From the NCBI RefSeq assembly GCF_000004075.3, contig NC_026657.2:31094408-31158407 (forward strand): a DNA stretch of 64,000 nt, read 5' to 3'. A program made the position numbers and the translations under genes. This DNA comes from Cucumis sativus (Eukaryota; Streptophyta; Magnoliopsida; Cucurbitales; Cucurbitaceae). Below are positions 23,071 to 35,200 of the stretch, one piece after another (the stretch's first letter is position 1; each line of letters begins with the position of its first letter). The notes under the pieces are model-generated. The model made no database searches, had not been told where the DNA came from, and saw only the letters and a list, made by a program, of their open reading frames with translations.

Positions 23071-25742
23071 ATGGCTTGCTCCGCCGCATCCACCGCCCTT
23101 ATCTCCTCCAATCCTTCCTCCTTTCCCGCCAAGTCCAATCCTCCAATTGCTTCCGCCCCCTTTTCCCGAACCCTAGCTCTTCCCAAATCTTTCCTCGGTC
23201 TTCGCAAATCCTTCCAACCTTCCGCTCCTCGTTCCTTCTCCTCTTCCTCCTCCCGTGGAACTCGTTCTAGACCGAGCTTTTCTGTCCGGGCTTCTGTAAG
23301 TGATGCCTCCCTCTCTCTAACTGTGTTTTCCCCCGCTCGACTCTTTCTTGTTAATTTCGAAGTTCGCGAATTGCGTCTTCCTGTTTGCTCTCCTGCGTTG
23401 GATTGTATTTAAGGATTGGTTAATTTTCTTTTCTATAGGATATTAGCAATGGGGCATATGCGATTTCGTTGTTCTATTTGAATATTGACTCACGATGTAC
23501 AATTACCTCTTTTTTCTCCTTTTTGTCCTTTGATTTCGTTGGGTTAAAATTTTGGAAATTGAACTTATTCCCGTTGTCATTCCCCCAGGAATGTTGCATT
23601 TTTAAAGACACTTTTCTCAGAGGTTATTCTCTGTCTTCATTATGTTCTTTTAGTTTCTTTCACGTTTTTTAAATTATTGCTGCAGTCCTGTGAGGGTGAG
23701 TTGGAGATTGAGATTACTTTTGGACTGATGAAAAGTGTGTTTAAATAATTAGAATATTCATGGTGTTTTGGCTATGTTAAGTGATTATTTGAAAATATAT
23801 ATATATATATATATATAGACGAGAACGCATTTTATGGTGCTTTTGGAGTACTTTAGGCGAGTACTTTGGCTTGTACTTTCCTTAGAAGTGTTTGCAGGAA
23901 ATTTTTAACATAAATTGTAACAGTCATTCTAAGTCTCACTTATATCTTATATGCTTCAATTACTTGGAGATTTTGATATTCTACATTTTGCATATTAGCT
24001 TATTGCAACTCATGATGTTTACTCGTGCATGGCAGAAATCAGGATCTTTTGACTCAAAATATGACCATGTGAATTATTTACTATGAGGGTTCCACTTCTT
24101 ATTTTGTGTTCCATTGTTTCTCTTTACAGAGTGAACTTCCATTGGTTGGAAATGTAGCACCAGATTTTGAGGCAGAGGCAGTTTTTGATCAGGAATTTAT
24201 CAAGGTAGTTCTCAATTTCTTAAGAATTTTCTCATTGGGTAGAATACTTTTAATGTGGAATATTTATTTATCTTACATTATCATCATACTTCTATGTTTG
24301 GCAAGCTTGCATTTTCTTGTTATTTTATCTTAAGTGCTACTATTTCAGGTTAAACTTTCTGAGTACATTGGGAAGAAATATGTGATTCTATTTTTCTACC
24401 CATTGGACTTTACATTTGTTTGTCCCACAGGTTTGTTGCTCTAAACTACCGTAAATTGAAGTCCAGAAGATATTAACTTTAACTTCTGTGAACTCAATAT
24501 ATACATTCTTATCTCCTATTTTGTAGAAATTACTGCTTTCAGTGATCGGTATGACGAATTTAAGCAGCTAAACACAGAGGTTTTGGGTGTTTCAATTGAC
24601 AGTGTTGTAAGTAGCTACTTTATTCTCTTTTTCAACAGAGTTATTTTTCAAAATGAAGTTGTCTTGGTGGAAATCTGCTTATATTCCATAAAATAAGATA
24701 GTTAATTTCAGTGGTAAATTGGTGATTGTGTATTGAGATGAAACTAACAGAATCCTTTTTGCAGTTCTCACATCTTGCGTGGGTCCAAACTGATAGAAAG
24801 TCTGGCGGCCTTGGTGATCTTCAGTATCCATTGGTTTCTGATGTCACTAAATCAATTTCAAAATCTTATGGTGTGCTGATCCCAGATCAGGTATGAGATT
24901 ATACTAATATTTTGGTGTGCTGATCCCATACTTATATACATTGCCCCTTGGTAATACTTCTAGCGTATTGGTCATTTTCTACATTTCTATTCTTATTATA
25001 AAATCAATTTCCCCCTCAATTACAAAGCAGCACCTGGCATTTTGATGATGAAAGTGAACTAAATGAAAAGAACTCTGGCAATGGACCATGCTGACAACAA
25101 ATTGTATCAACTTAGACCTCTGTCATAAAGCCATTGTTCTACTCTGTGCCTATCAGGATGATTAACTGTTGTGAATTATTAATTGAAAAGTGAGTGGTAT
25201 AAGATGGTCTTGGTGAGATTCTTGAAACAAGATCCAGTGCGATATTCTCTCACAGTTTTTGCGTCAACCAAGAAGTTCTAGAATATATCCATATTGGGGG
25301 GAGGGTTGGGAAATTGGTAGGCTATTAGTTTATATAGAAGTGACATTGTTGTAATTGCTCACCTAACCTCTGTCGAACAACATTTTAATGAACAGGGAAT
25401 TGCACTGAGAGGCCTTTTCATTATTGACAAGGAAGGGATTATCCAACACTCCACAATAAACAATCTTGCTATTGGTCGGAGCGTTGACGAGACAAAGAGA
25501 ACTCTGCAAGTAAATGAATCAGCTAACACCTTTCTTTTCAAATTCCAATGATTGCTTTTTTTACTTTTGAGTGATATCAAAGGTTGTTGATCATAATTTA
25601 CTTCTCTTTGATGTTATTGCAGGCCTTGCAATATGTGCAGGAGAACCCCGACGAAGTCTGCCCTGCTGGATGGAAACCCGGGGAGAAGTCAATGAAGCCA
25701 GACCCCAAGGGTAGCAAAGAATACTTTTCTGCCGTTGCTTAA
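23071..25742 (+). CDS. BAS1: Chloroplast 2-Cys peroxiredoxin (BAS1 type)
   Basis: Seven exons: 23071-23295, 24130-24204, 24349-24430, 24527-24606, 24765-24890, 25396-25509 and 25623-25742. They total 822 nt and 273 residues, close to the usual plant length. Residues 1 to about 75 are a serine/arginine-rich transit peptide ending near FSVRAS. The mature enzyme starts [13 protein letters not shown]. The peroxidatic cysteine is C125 in [13 protein letters not shown] and the resolving cysteine is C247 in [10 protein letters not shown]. Both over-oxidation sensitivity motifs are present, GGLG (168-171) and the C-terminal YF (268-269). It reduces H2O2 and alkyl peroxides in the stroma, regenerated by NTRC and thioredoxins, and also oxidises thioredoxin in the dark (family knowledge). 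The start was chosen as the ATG opening the transit peptide; a frame seven codons longer (23050) gives MCCLFPL, which is unlikely. An AATAAA signal lies near 25915. Confidence 0.97.
23794..23817. repeat. AT microsatellite in peroxiredoxin intron 1
   Basis: About 12 uninterrupted AT units inside the 834-bp first intron. Confidence 0.85.
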
Positions 25743-26687
25743 AAAGGTGTGAGATGGTTTGAAAAGAAGTCGTAGTCTGGTGCAATGGCGTTGGCATTTT
25801 AGTTATTTAAATTTTGCTTTGCCGCTTGTGGAACAAACTGGTGAACGAGGCTGGAGTTATTGTCATTGGTTATAGAGTGTACAATTTCTCATCTCTAGAT
25901 TGAATGAAGCAGCAATAAATTGATAGGGCTTTTCGGCAATAGTGTTTGTTTTGCTATGCTATCAATCAATGGTTTCTCACGCCGATTAACTTTAATTTAC
26001 TTTTAACCAATCTGAAACCTACCAAACTTTAAATTATTATCTCGGATTCGTTCTGCTAGAATATATATTCCCTGGTAATTTCGTGAACCGATGAATTTTA
26101 TCGTAATTATGATACTGATCTTTTGAGTATCGGTTTCTAAATAAAATATATAATATTGATGCTTTATCAACTTTGAATTGTTTGTTCCTTTACATAATCC
26201 TACATTTCATAATCCCAACTTGTTATGGTATAGATAATTCTGATTGGTAGTAGTGATCGACCATCTTAAATTTTAGTAGGGATCAGGCCAAATGGAGTAA
26301 TTAACATGAGAATTTCTGTATGGATGATCAAGTTTAGAGTTGTTAACGTAGAATGATCCAATTTTAATAAGTTAAAAACTACTAAGGCACTTGATTGCTT
26401 ACAAAATTGAGCCATCCATACAAAAAGATCAATCTCAATCATAATTTCTATTTGATTAAAATTCTGTTTTCTTTAAAGGCAACCATTAGCAGAAGAAGAA
26501 ATCATATCATTTAACTAATCTCCATTTCATTTGAACACTTCCTACGAAAATTACAGCAGCAAAAAAATCTCTCTCTCTCTCTTTAATACTTTTTGTAAAT
26601 AAAGAAAAGAGGAGCGAAAGAAAAAGGGCGGCATTTCGAATCTTAGCCACAAAAGTTTGAAGGAAAAGCCGAACCCTCATCCTCAAA

Positions 26688-29600
26688 ATGACGATGCGGC
26701 TACAGGCGCCATTTCTCCGCCCCAACATCGTCTCAACTCCGTCTTTACCGCTAATAGCCGCCACCTTCTACACTGCACCTCCTCCAATATCGAAGTTCCG
26801 AATGCCGGAGACGTCATCCAGTTTGCAATTGAGAATGAGGACACCGAGGCGGAAATTCAATGTTTCGGCAACGCTGGTTCCAGATCAACGGCCGCTGGAT
26901 TTGACGGAGGAGAACGTGAGACAGGCACTTGGGGAAGCTCGTGTGGAGCTAGCGCAGATATTCGACGACTCGGTCGGCATTACAGGTTTGAGAATTTAAT
27001 TTCTTGATCAGTGTAGGATTTTAGGATATTGAAGTGGGATGTGAAATTGAGGGAAGAAAGCGATTCAGGAGTGGTGGAATTGGCTGAATTGGACGGACCA
27101 TTTGTCAAAATTAGTCTGAAAGGTCGATTTTGGCATAAGCGTTCAACAGTTGTAGCTCGGGTCGGCAATTATTTGAAGAACAGAATCCCCGTAAGTCTCA
27201 TTCTTTCTCACAATTTTTTTTAACAGCGTATTTTTATATATATCTACAATATGTTTGGAATGCATTTTTGTTTAATTTAAAAAGTATCTTTTTTAAGAAA
27301 AAAAAACAAGTATCACCGAAAATATTCATTCTTTAATTAAAAAAAGAGTTACAGATTTAGTTCTTACTTTTTATTTTTACACTAATTTCACTTCTAATTT
27401 TCTTTCTTAATATATTTTCGATCTTGTGAGATCTAAAGTGTCAAAAAAAAAAAAAAAGCGAAGTAGTTTTCAAACAACCTTTGATTTTTAATTTTGATTC
27501 AATTCTAACAAGTCTCGTGAAAAAATTACTTTATACTTGAGTTAGTGGAATTTTGGGCAGAATTTATATAGTTCTTGGTGTGGGTTGTTGGCTTGGTTCA
27601 CGTCCAGTTCTAATGAAAATTCTTACCTTAGAGTTGCTAAGATTTGTAAGAAACACAATAGAAAAACAACAACAACAAATGAAGATGAGAGAAGATGGAA
27701 ACAAGAGAAAATATTATACCAGGATCAAGTGATTAAATTATTGATTTACAGGCAAATAAAAAACTACCAACTTTAAAACACTACCACTAACTTTAAAAAC
27801 CTTCCGAATCAACCTCACTAAGTCATTAGGCCACTTGCTTTTGCTTCTTTGAGATTCACACAACTAGTTAATCTAATATGACATGGTTTTCTACAACCTG
27901 TTCCAACTTGCCGCACCTAAAACATCCCTTCTATTTATCCTTGCATTGCTCTTCAACCTTGGATTATAATTACTGCTCTAATTTGAAGATCAATTAACTC
28001 TTCTTTTCTCTTTTGCATAGAGAACAACTTCCACCTAAAATAAGATTGCCTGCTATTGCCCAACATTTGTTTCATCAACACTTCTTGATATGCTCTCTTT
28101 TTTTCTCTTCTGATATTACATTTCATAAAGTTTTGGTTTTCAAAATGCTGCAATCTCATTGTGTCCTTTTGAGTGAACTACCTCTAATTTCAATTGTCTC
28201 CTACACTTTCTTTAGAGAATTCTCGTTATGAACATGCTCGATAACTCCTTACCAATAGAAATTCGTAAAGCAAATAAGACTTTGTCACACTTAACTCCTT
28301 ACCAATGCTCAATAAATCTCGTCCTTGAAGAAAAGCTTCCATACATAGCGTCCAATTCTAGCTATATAATTATCACCGGGAAAGTTTATCTACACAAATA
28401 ATGTTTCCATTGTTCATTTTCAATGAATATTTAATCTCAAACACAAAACAAAAAATTTGAAGGGTTTGATACTATGTAACGAAAAACAACAAACGAAAAG
28501 AACGAAAGTGGGAAACAAGAGAAAATATTGAAAGGAGGATTAAGTGCTTTAATTCAGTTCTATACTTTCATTGAAGTAGAAGCATTAAAAGTGTTTATAG
28601 GCAAATAAAAACTCCCCACTAATGCACTAACCTTAAATCTCTACCACTAACCTTAAAAGTTTTATTTAATCAATACACTAAGCCATTTTGCTGGCCATTA
28701 CTTCTTAATAAGACCACTGCCTTAAACAAAAGCTAGCAACCGAGACTAAACTAAAAATAATTCCCTTACTTGCTAATTAAGTTTGCACTATAGATCTATG
28801 GATGAATGGTTTTTTATTGGGTTGGACATCATCATTTTCTTGTTGGCATGACTAACCACACTTAGAAGGTTGATATGACACATCAATCAAACTAGCATAG
28901 TTGTATGAGAAATTTGAAAAATGTATACAATTTGTCGAACTTACATGGGCTATTTTGACTTGACCACTCTCATCTACCAAATCATTAAAATAACAATGTT
29001 TATACTTAATATGAACCTACTAGAATCAAAATAAAAAATTGAAAGACAGAACTAAATAACTTTTAATACACACCAATCAAAGCTTTTAGACCTATTGTTT
29101 CATTTAACTTAAAAAAAGAATCATTTTAGTCAATTCAATGTATATTGGCATATATATATATTATATGATGCTTCCAATTGTGTTAGAGTAAGGTACATTT
29201 AACAATTAACATATCAATCTTTTTGTTAAGAGTTGGTGGCTTTATGATCGGTCAAAACTGCCTTTGCCAAGCGTGTCCTAATAATAGATTGAATCTTTCG
29301 AGTGGAATTTATTAGGTTAAAAAAAAACCAACCTAACTTTTTAGGTCTATTTTATCTTTATTTTGAATTTCCATAATATCTGTTTAGCTTCATAAATTTT
29401 AAAAACATATCCCTATTTTAACTCCTAAATTTCAACATGTCTAATTTAATTTCATAGTCTTTGTTATTATTTTGTTTCTTCATGACTCTTATCTAAAATT
29501 ACTTGGCCAATCCTTGTTTTTATTTATTTATTTATTTTGAAAGTGAGGACCCAAATCAAATGTTTTGAAAATTGAAATATGTAATGAAAATAAAACGAAA

Positions 29601-29983
29601 TTTCAGGTCCAGTATAAGATTTAAACCAATTTCTTATCTTCGTTTCACATGATCACGTGAATTGATTTTTTCCTCTACTTTTAGATACTTTCATGCATAG
29701 ACTTTTGTCTCATTTTCATCTGTAAATGTTGAAAGGCTTAAAGAATAATATTGTGATCACAATTTTGATCGAGGTAAAAAAGAGAAGAAGAGTACTATAT
29801 GAATTGATATCAAACTAAAGAGTCTGATTAGCACTTTTTTTTTTTTTGTATAACTTTTAATTTGGTTAAACATGTTGGATTATTGCAACTATGAATAGTT
29901 AATATAAGTTGTTGATGCAGGAGATTTTGGAAGTTGAAATAGAAGATGAGAGTCAATTGGATGATAGTCCTGCAAGCTTTTAA
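26688..29983 (+). CDS. Plastid-type protein with NFU-like domain lacking the CxxC motif
   Basis: Three exons: 26688-26985, 27069-27190 and 29921-29983, giving 483 nt and 160 residues. The phases fit exactly: exon 1 ends in phase 1 and joins as GITG-VVELAELDGPF. Residues 1 to about 60 are rich in S, T, P and R and resemble a chloroplast transit peptide ending near RRKFNVSA. Residues about 70-150 follow the NifU C-terminal (NFU) pattern: LTEENVRQALGEARVEL, then VELAELDGPFVKISLKG, then RIPEILEVEIED. In true NFU scaffolds the loop after the LxG holds CxxC, which binds an iron-sulfur cluster. Here it reads GRFWHKRSTVV with no cysteine and is about three residues shorter, so cluster binding is unlikely. 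It is transcribed in the same direction as the peroxiredoxin 945 bp upstream. Intron 2 is 2730 bp and hosts a retroelement remnant. The first in-frame ATG was chosen; the second (26694) is also possible. Confidence 0.85.
27645..28720 (-). mobile_element. Shrunken LTR-retrotransposon remnant in intron 2 of the NFU-like gene
   Basis: Two diverged direct copies about 830 bp apart, starting at 27645 and 28475, both begin TGTAA. They share GGAAACAAGAGAAAATATT, AGGCAAATAAAAA and CTACCACTAAC(C/T)TTAAAA in the same order. Immediately left of the second copy, GGTTTGATACTA (28463-28474) is the reverse complement of a sequence close to the TGGTATCAGAGC primer-binding site of plant Copia elements. The element is therefore antisense to the host gene, with its 5' LTR on the right. 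The interior is only about 550-600 bp and keeps a zinc-knuckle-like trace (27880-27927). No clear target-site duplication was found and the right ends are uncertain. Confidence 0.6.
27880..27927 (-). pseudogene. Gag zinc-knuckle-like trace
   Basis: Minus-strand codons read GCFRCGKLEQVVENHV, preceded by KDK, a stop and K. This is spaced like a CCHC zinc knuckle (C-x2-C-x4-H-x4-C) with the H changed to Q and the last C to H. The strand matches the orientation deduced for the surrounding LTR remnant. It is short, so chance cannot be fully excluded. Confidence 0.4.
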
Positions 29984-31382
29984 TTAAAACCCATTTCTCT
30001 ATTGTAATTAATGTACTTTTTTGACAAGAATTATGTAGATCACAACACCTCTAATTTGCCATCTTAATTATTTGATTGAAACATAGATATACAAATGTAA
30101 TTTATTATCTATTTAAAAACGTTTGTTCTAGTTTTTGAATTTTTAAAAGAGTATAGATTGATCTTTGATATTAGGATTTCATTATCTATTTTTACGAAAT
30201 GATGAGAAGATTGCTTCAATATGCATATTAATTTTAAATTTTCTCAACCAAGCATGTGATAACATTTTCAATAGTCAAAACTACAAAAATTGGGGTCCAA
30301 CCATAATCTCTGAGAAGAAAAAGAATAGATAGGTTAATGAAATGAATCTTGGTAATTCTTTATCAATTACATAAATATAAAGTACAAAAGTATTATTTAT
30401 GCTTGTTTTTATTTTTTAGGAAAAACATACGTACATATTTATATATCTTTGAATTTGAGTTTTTCATTCAAAACTGAAAAGGGAAAGGAATGACTGAGCT
30501 GAGAAGAAGTTGTTATTTGATTGCTTAGCAGTGTACACAATCTATGATGGATGGAATTAATGCAAAAAAATTAATAATGTGTTTATTGGAACATTAATGA
30601 TTAAACATGTGCCTCACATGCCCACACCTACCATTCATTAATTGAAAGTCAAATCCATACAAAGTGTTTCATTTTATTCCCTTTAAGAGTATTTCTTTCA
30701 TAAATAAATAAATAATGAAAATGGAATCTTTATTATAAAAATGAAATGTTGGATACATACCAATGACTAAATTGACACCATAAATGCTCCAAAAGTTGGA
30801 AGGGAACGTCATTTCGATCTATCCCTAGCTACAATCCATTCAACTTCAGCATCACCATGTATCTAGCCATATTAAACATGTTGATCTTCTAGTACCATAT
30901 TTGATCTTTGGTTTACTCTCTTTAACTCTTCAATTTTTTCCTTCCTTAATGAACTACACGTATGTAGTACAAGTTCAATGATTCTTTATTTTTTTCAGAA
31001 AAAAACTAAACCTTTTTTTCCTCTATAAATTACACCTAAGTAGTACATGTTTGGTATACTTTGTGGTCAACTTTCTAATACTTGTTCTTTATTTATTTAT
31101 ATCCTTGAAATGGTGTCTTTGGTGGTGCACGGAAAATCAAGAAAAGAAAGTTTATTCAAGAAAAGCAAAAGCAAGAATTTAGACGTCATTTTAAGAATTA
31201 TTTCTAGTGAGCGAAAAACTTTTTGTTAAAAAAATCAAGATGTGATAGAATACACGTTATTAAATAGATAAATGATTAAGAGAGATATGTTTATTTAAAT
31301 TGCATACGATAACTATTAGTGGTTAACTTATCGTATGTAATGTTAAAAATAAGTTGTAATTATCTCAGGTAAAGGATCTTCA

Positions 31383-31665
31383 AATGTGAATACTGCATCA
31401 TCGAACTAGAATGTGAATATTGCATCGTCGAACTAGATTAATAATGTCTTGTATTTGAACTAGGTAATAATGCCTTGTATTATTGTTGCTATATACTATT
31501 CCTTTAGTTCTTAACTAGAGAAACTTCTATATACTATTCCTTTAATTCTTAGGTAGAGAAACTTCTTTAATTGGAGCAACTTTTCTTAACTAGAGAAACT
31601 TCTTTAATTGGAGCAACTTCTTGAAGCAGAAACTTCTTTAAATGGAGAAACTTCTTGAAGCATGC
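31383..31665. repeat. Complex direct-repeat cluster
   Basis: It starts with a 27-bp unit (AATGTGAATACTGCATCATC then GAACTAG) repeated at 31383-31409 and 31410-31436 with two mismatches, followed by two copies of TAATAATG(T/C)CTTGTATT. From about 31490 come repeats of CTATATACTATTCCTTTA and at least five copies of GAGAAACTTCT or AGAAACTTCTTTAA with TTGGAGCAACTT spacers. It is an array of nested local duplications. Confidence 0.9.
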
Positions 31666-32010
31666 ACGGACTATTTTACTGTTTTATCAAAGTTCAATGA
31701 CTCTTTCTATTGTGGAGTCCAACTTCTTATCTAACTTTGCTAGTTTAAGCGTTACAACGACACAAGTTTGCAGAGAGACGATATATTGGATTTTGTCCCA
31801 TGTTTTCTTTGAACTGTCATTGCAATATTTTAATGGACACCAACATCGAGTGAAAAAAAAGAGAGAAGTCTTTTCTATTTCCATTTCCTTTTTCACTTCC
31901 AACACGTATACATAAAATGGCAAAAATGCCCACAAAAAAAAAAAAAAAAAAAAACTTGAAAACCTAAAATCCCATAAGGAAATTAAAGATAATGAAAAAG
32001 AAGAAGATAG

Positions 32011-32063
32011 TTTGCTGTGTTTGGAAGTTGCTGTGTTGGAAGTTGCTGTGTTGGAAGTTGCTG
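32011..32063. repeat. 15-bp tandem repeat, about 3.5 copies
   Basis: The unit TTGGAAGTTGCTGTG occurs at 32021-32035 and 32036-32050 and partly at 32051-32063, preceded by a partial TTGCTGTG. The period is a multiple of three. Confidence 0.95.
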
Positions 32064-32206
32064 CCCTATGGCCTATGCAAAGATCACATGCTTTGCTCAT
32101 AAATATATAGATATATATCATATTTATATATTTTTATAAGTATATACCACAAAGAAAACGACAAAACAACCCATTTCTTTCCATCCAAAGACTTTGCATC
32201 CACGAA

Positions 32207-35200
32207 TTACGTGGCAATCTCTGATTCGGCCACGTAACTTCTCCTTTCAACATCTTCCCACACCAACTGTGACGTTATCTCATCGTACTCCGGTACGTAT
32301 TCCTGTCGTAATTACCACAAAAACAAACACACACACACAACTTTTAATCTCCATTGTTTAGGGGGCCAATTTCTATTTTAATTGTATTATTGTGTGCCAG
32401 TTTGACGTAATTATAATATAATTAAAAGCCCCCAAACCCCAACTAAGACCCAAACATTAATATAATCTTAATTAAACAAGTGGGACAACTGCCCATTTCC
32501 GTAGAAATGGGAAACTGTAGGGGTTACCCTTACCCTTAACTAAGGGCTGTAATGTTAAGTTGGCTTTTGAATTAGAGACATAGTACCCTTAAAAAGTAAA
32601 TTACAATAATTCAATTTGAAGAAAATATATAATAAACAAAAAAAGAACCTCAAGTTGTCTGACTAAAGCCTTGGCAGTTGGAGCAGACACAATAATACGA
32701 CGTGCAGTTGGAGAAACAAAGCCTTCATCAACTGCCTTATCAATGAAACACAGCAACGAATTGTAATATCCATCCACATTCAACAATCCCACCTGCAATT
32801 TGTTTAATCCTTTTATTAATTCTCTTCTTATTTAACAAAAATCAAATCAAATCAAACACCTTCCTTTGACCGCCAATTTAATCTAGTTCATAAAGTCCAA
32901 CAAATATACATAATTGTGTTATGATTAGGGGGGACTTTGGATTGGAAATCTTTTAAGCTTGAAATCTTTCCCATGTGAAATGGGAGTAACAAATCACATG
33001 TTTTGATTCTCTATTCCAATGGATATTGTTATATTAACCCATGGGTTATGATCACGGCTTGACCCGTTATCCATTTTCGAACCAATCCATATTGACTCAC
33101 AATTATATTTCTAGTTGTGATTGCGGTCAAAGGTTTGGATTGTATACTTTTAGCAAATGGAATAATTCGTGAAAAGATATTCTTTACTTGTTTCTCAAGT
33201 AAAAATATAGTAAATGGGTGTTGAAAAAATGGGAGTTTATTTATTTATTTATTTTGGTGTGTCGTTTCCAAAAGACATGGGAAAGGAAACCATATGGTTA
33301 ATAATCATAGAATTATAAAATAGAAGACCAAACAAGAACATGGATATCATGTGAAAGAGCCAATTATGATTTCAACAATTTTCAAGCACAAACAATGGGT
33401 TTCCTTTTATTTTTTTAAAAAAAATCATTATGCCTTGAACACGACATGTCATCTATAGATGAGACCAAATGTTCCAATTGTCTGCCAATGTAATGAAAAT
33501 TTTCACGAATTTTAATGTAGTAAATTAAAAGTATATGTTCACACAAAAAAAAAGTGAATACAAAAGGTGAAGAAATTAAATTAGATTATTTTAGTACTCA
33601 CAGGCTTGCGATGAATTCCAAGTTGTGCCCATGTAATTACTTCAAGAAGTTCTTCAAGAGTCCCATATCCTCCTATGAAATTTTATTTGTAAACAAAGTT
33701 AATTTTATCTTTTTGTTATTGACATGGAAGAATGTTGAATCAAAGGTGTTTAGTAGTACCAGGTAAAGCTATGAAAGCATCAGCTTGACGAGTCATTTCG
33801 GCCTTCCTTTGGTGCATATCCGACACCGGTTTAACTTCTCCAACGGTCTCTCCAGTTATCTAAATGTATCGAAATTTATAAACTCATTATAAGCCATTAT
33901 ATATTCTTTCAAAACAAAGGGAAAAAAATGCTAAGAATGTAAACTTGTGTCTAATGCGTGTATACCTCCACAGGCATTAGGGTTCTTGGAATTATTCTGA
34001 AAAAACAAACAAAAAATTATTAAAATAAAACACAAAAGTTAATCAATAATTATTTGATGGAACTTTCATAGAAATGTTGGAAGTAATATTCAAATTGACT
34101 ACATAAAGCTCAAAAGCCATAAATTCCTCAATGTTCTGCAAATAATAATGAAATAAAACTGTCGGTTTCAAGAAAAGAAAAAAAAAAAAACAACACGAGC
34201 TTTTATGTCCCCAACAAATGGAGGGGACAACATAAATCCAATAGACACTCCTCGTGATGAATGCAATAACCCAACATTCGAACCCCAAAGGTATGGCTTT
34301 CGAGTGCAATTCTTGAAAACTCCCCATCTTTTTTCAGACAAGGAACTTAGGCTGTAAATTAATTGGTCTCAAAATAGTAAAATAAAGTACTTTTGACTTT
34401 TACCATCTTTACCATTCATTACAAAAAGAGAGTTTTTTTAAATAAAAAAAGAAAATTAAACTTTATGATAAAAGGTCAAAAGCTACACCCAAAGCTAATT
34501 GAATTCGTTTAAGAAGCAAAGTACCCGAATAAATAAATAAATAAGTTCATAATCAATGATGTCTTGTATTTTATTTTTCCTGTTGAGTAAAACAATTGTG
34601 ATCAGGCTGAACATTCAATCTCCGTCTTTAGAAATGACGGTTATTGTTGAGTTCAGCTAATTTTAACAATCGAGTCAAATCAATAAAAGTTATGAAATTT
34701 CATGAAATGATGAAAAAATTAATGGGGGGAAGAGAGAATTATTAAACAAACCCTAGAACATGGCGCCCGCCATCATGAACAGCCTGAGAAACAAGACCCA
34801 TCAGTCCCACGCTCCCACCTCCATAAACAAGATCAATCCTTCTTTCCACCTTCAAAGATTCAAAGATTCAAACACATGATCAAAAAGATCAACACGTGTC
34901 ATACTTGAATAATAATTAAACAAGAAAAAGGAAATGAAAAAAGCTCTGATTTTTTTATATTGTGAAATGGGGAATTAGAAAATTAAATTGATCAACCGAG
35001 CCATTAATTATGAGAAAAATGGGGCAGTGTGAAGAAAAGATATGTAAGTTTAATTAGAAAACCACGCTTATTCAAACTCTCATCATGTCAAGTAAGCACG
35101 TCTGGTTTTTAATTTCATAGTTGAATATATATTTATTCAAAAACCCTTCCACTTATTCTAATTTACCATTTTTTTTTTTTGCAAAATTGAAAAAAAAAAA

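Larger units (their letters stand above)
29984..32206. other. Intergenic region between the NFU-like and LOG genes
   Basis: 3' flanks of two convergent genes. It holds no supported coding sequence. It contains a complex of short direct repeats (31383-31665), a 21-A run (about 31934-31954) and a 15-bp tandem repeat (32011-32063). The 144-codon minus frame at 31687-32121 is made of these repeats and is not considered coding. Confidence 0.6.

Noticed and set aside
26657-27007. 116-codon plus frame over NFU-like exon 1
   Set aside because: The other frame gives a transit peptide and a splice-consistent NFU-like domain; this one is a shadow.
31687-32121. 144-codon minus frame with a TATSN repeat
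   Set aside because: It is the translation of a 15-bp tandem repeat and a poly-A run, not a protein-like sequence.
34200-34330. tRNA-like TTCGAAC motif in LOG intron 2
   Set aside because: No acceptor stem, D-arm or anticodon arm could be folded around it; it is a chance motif.
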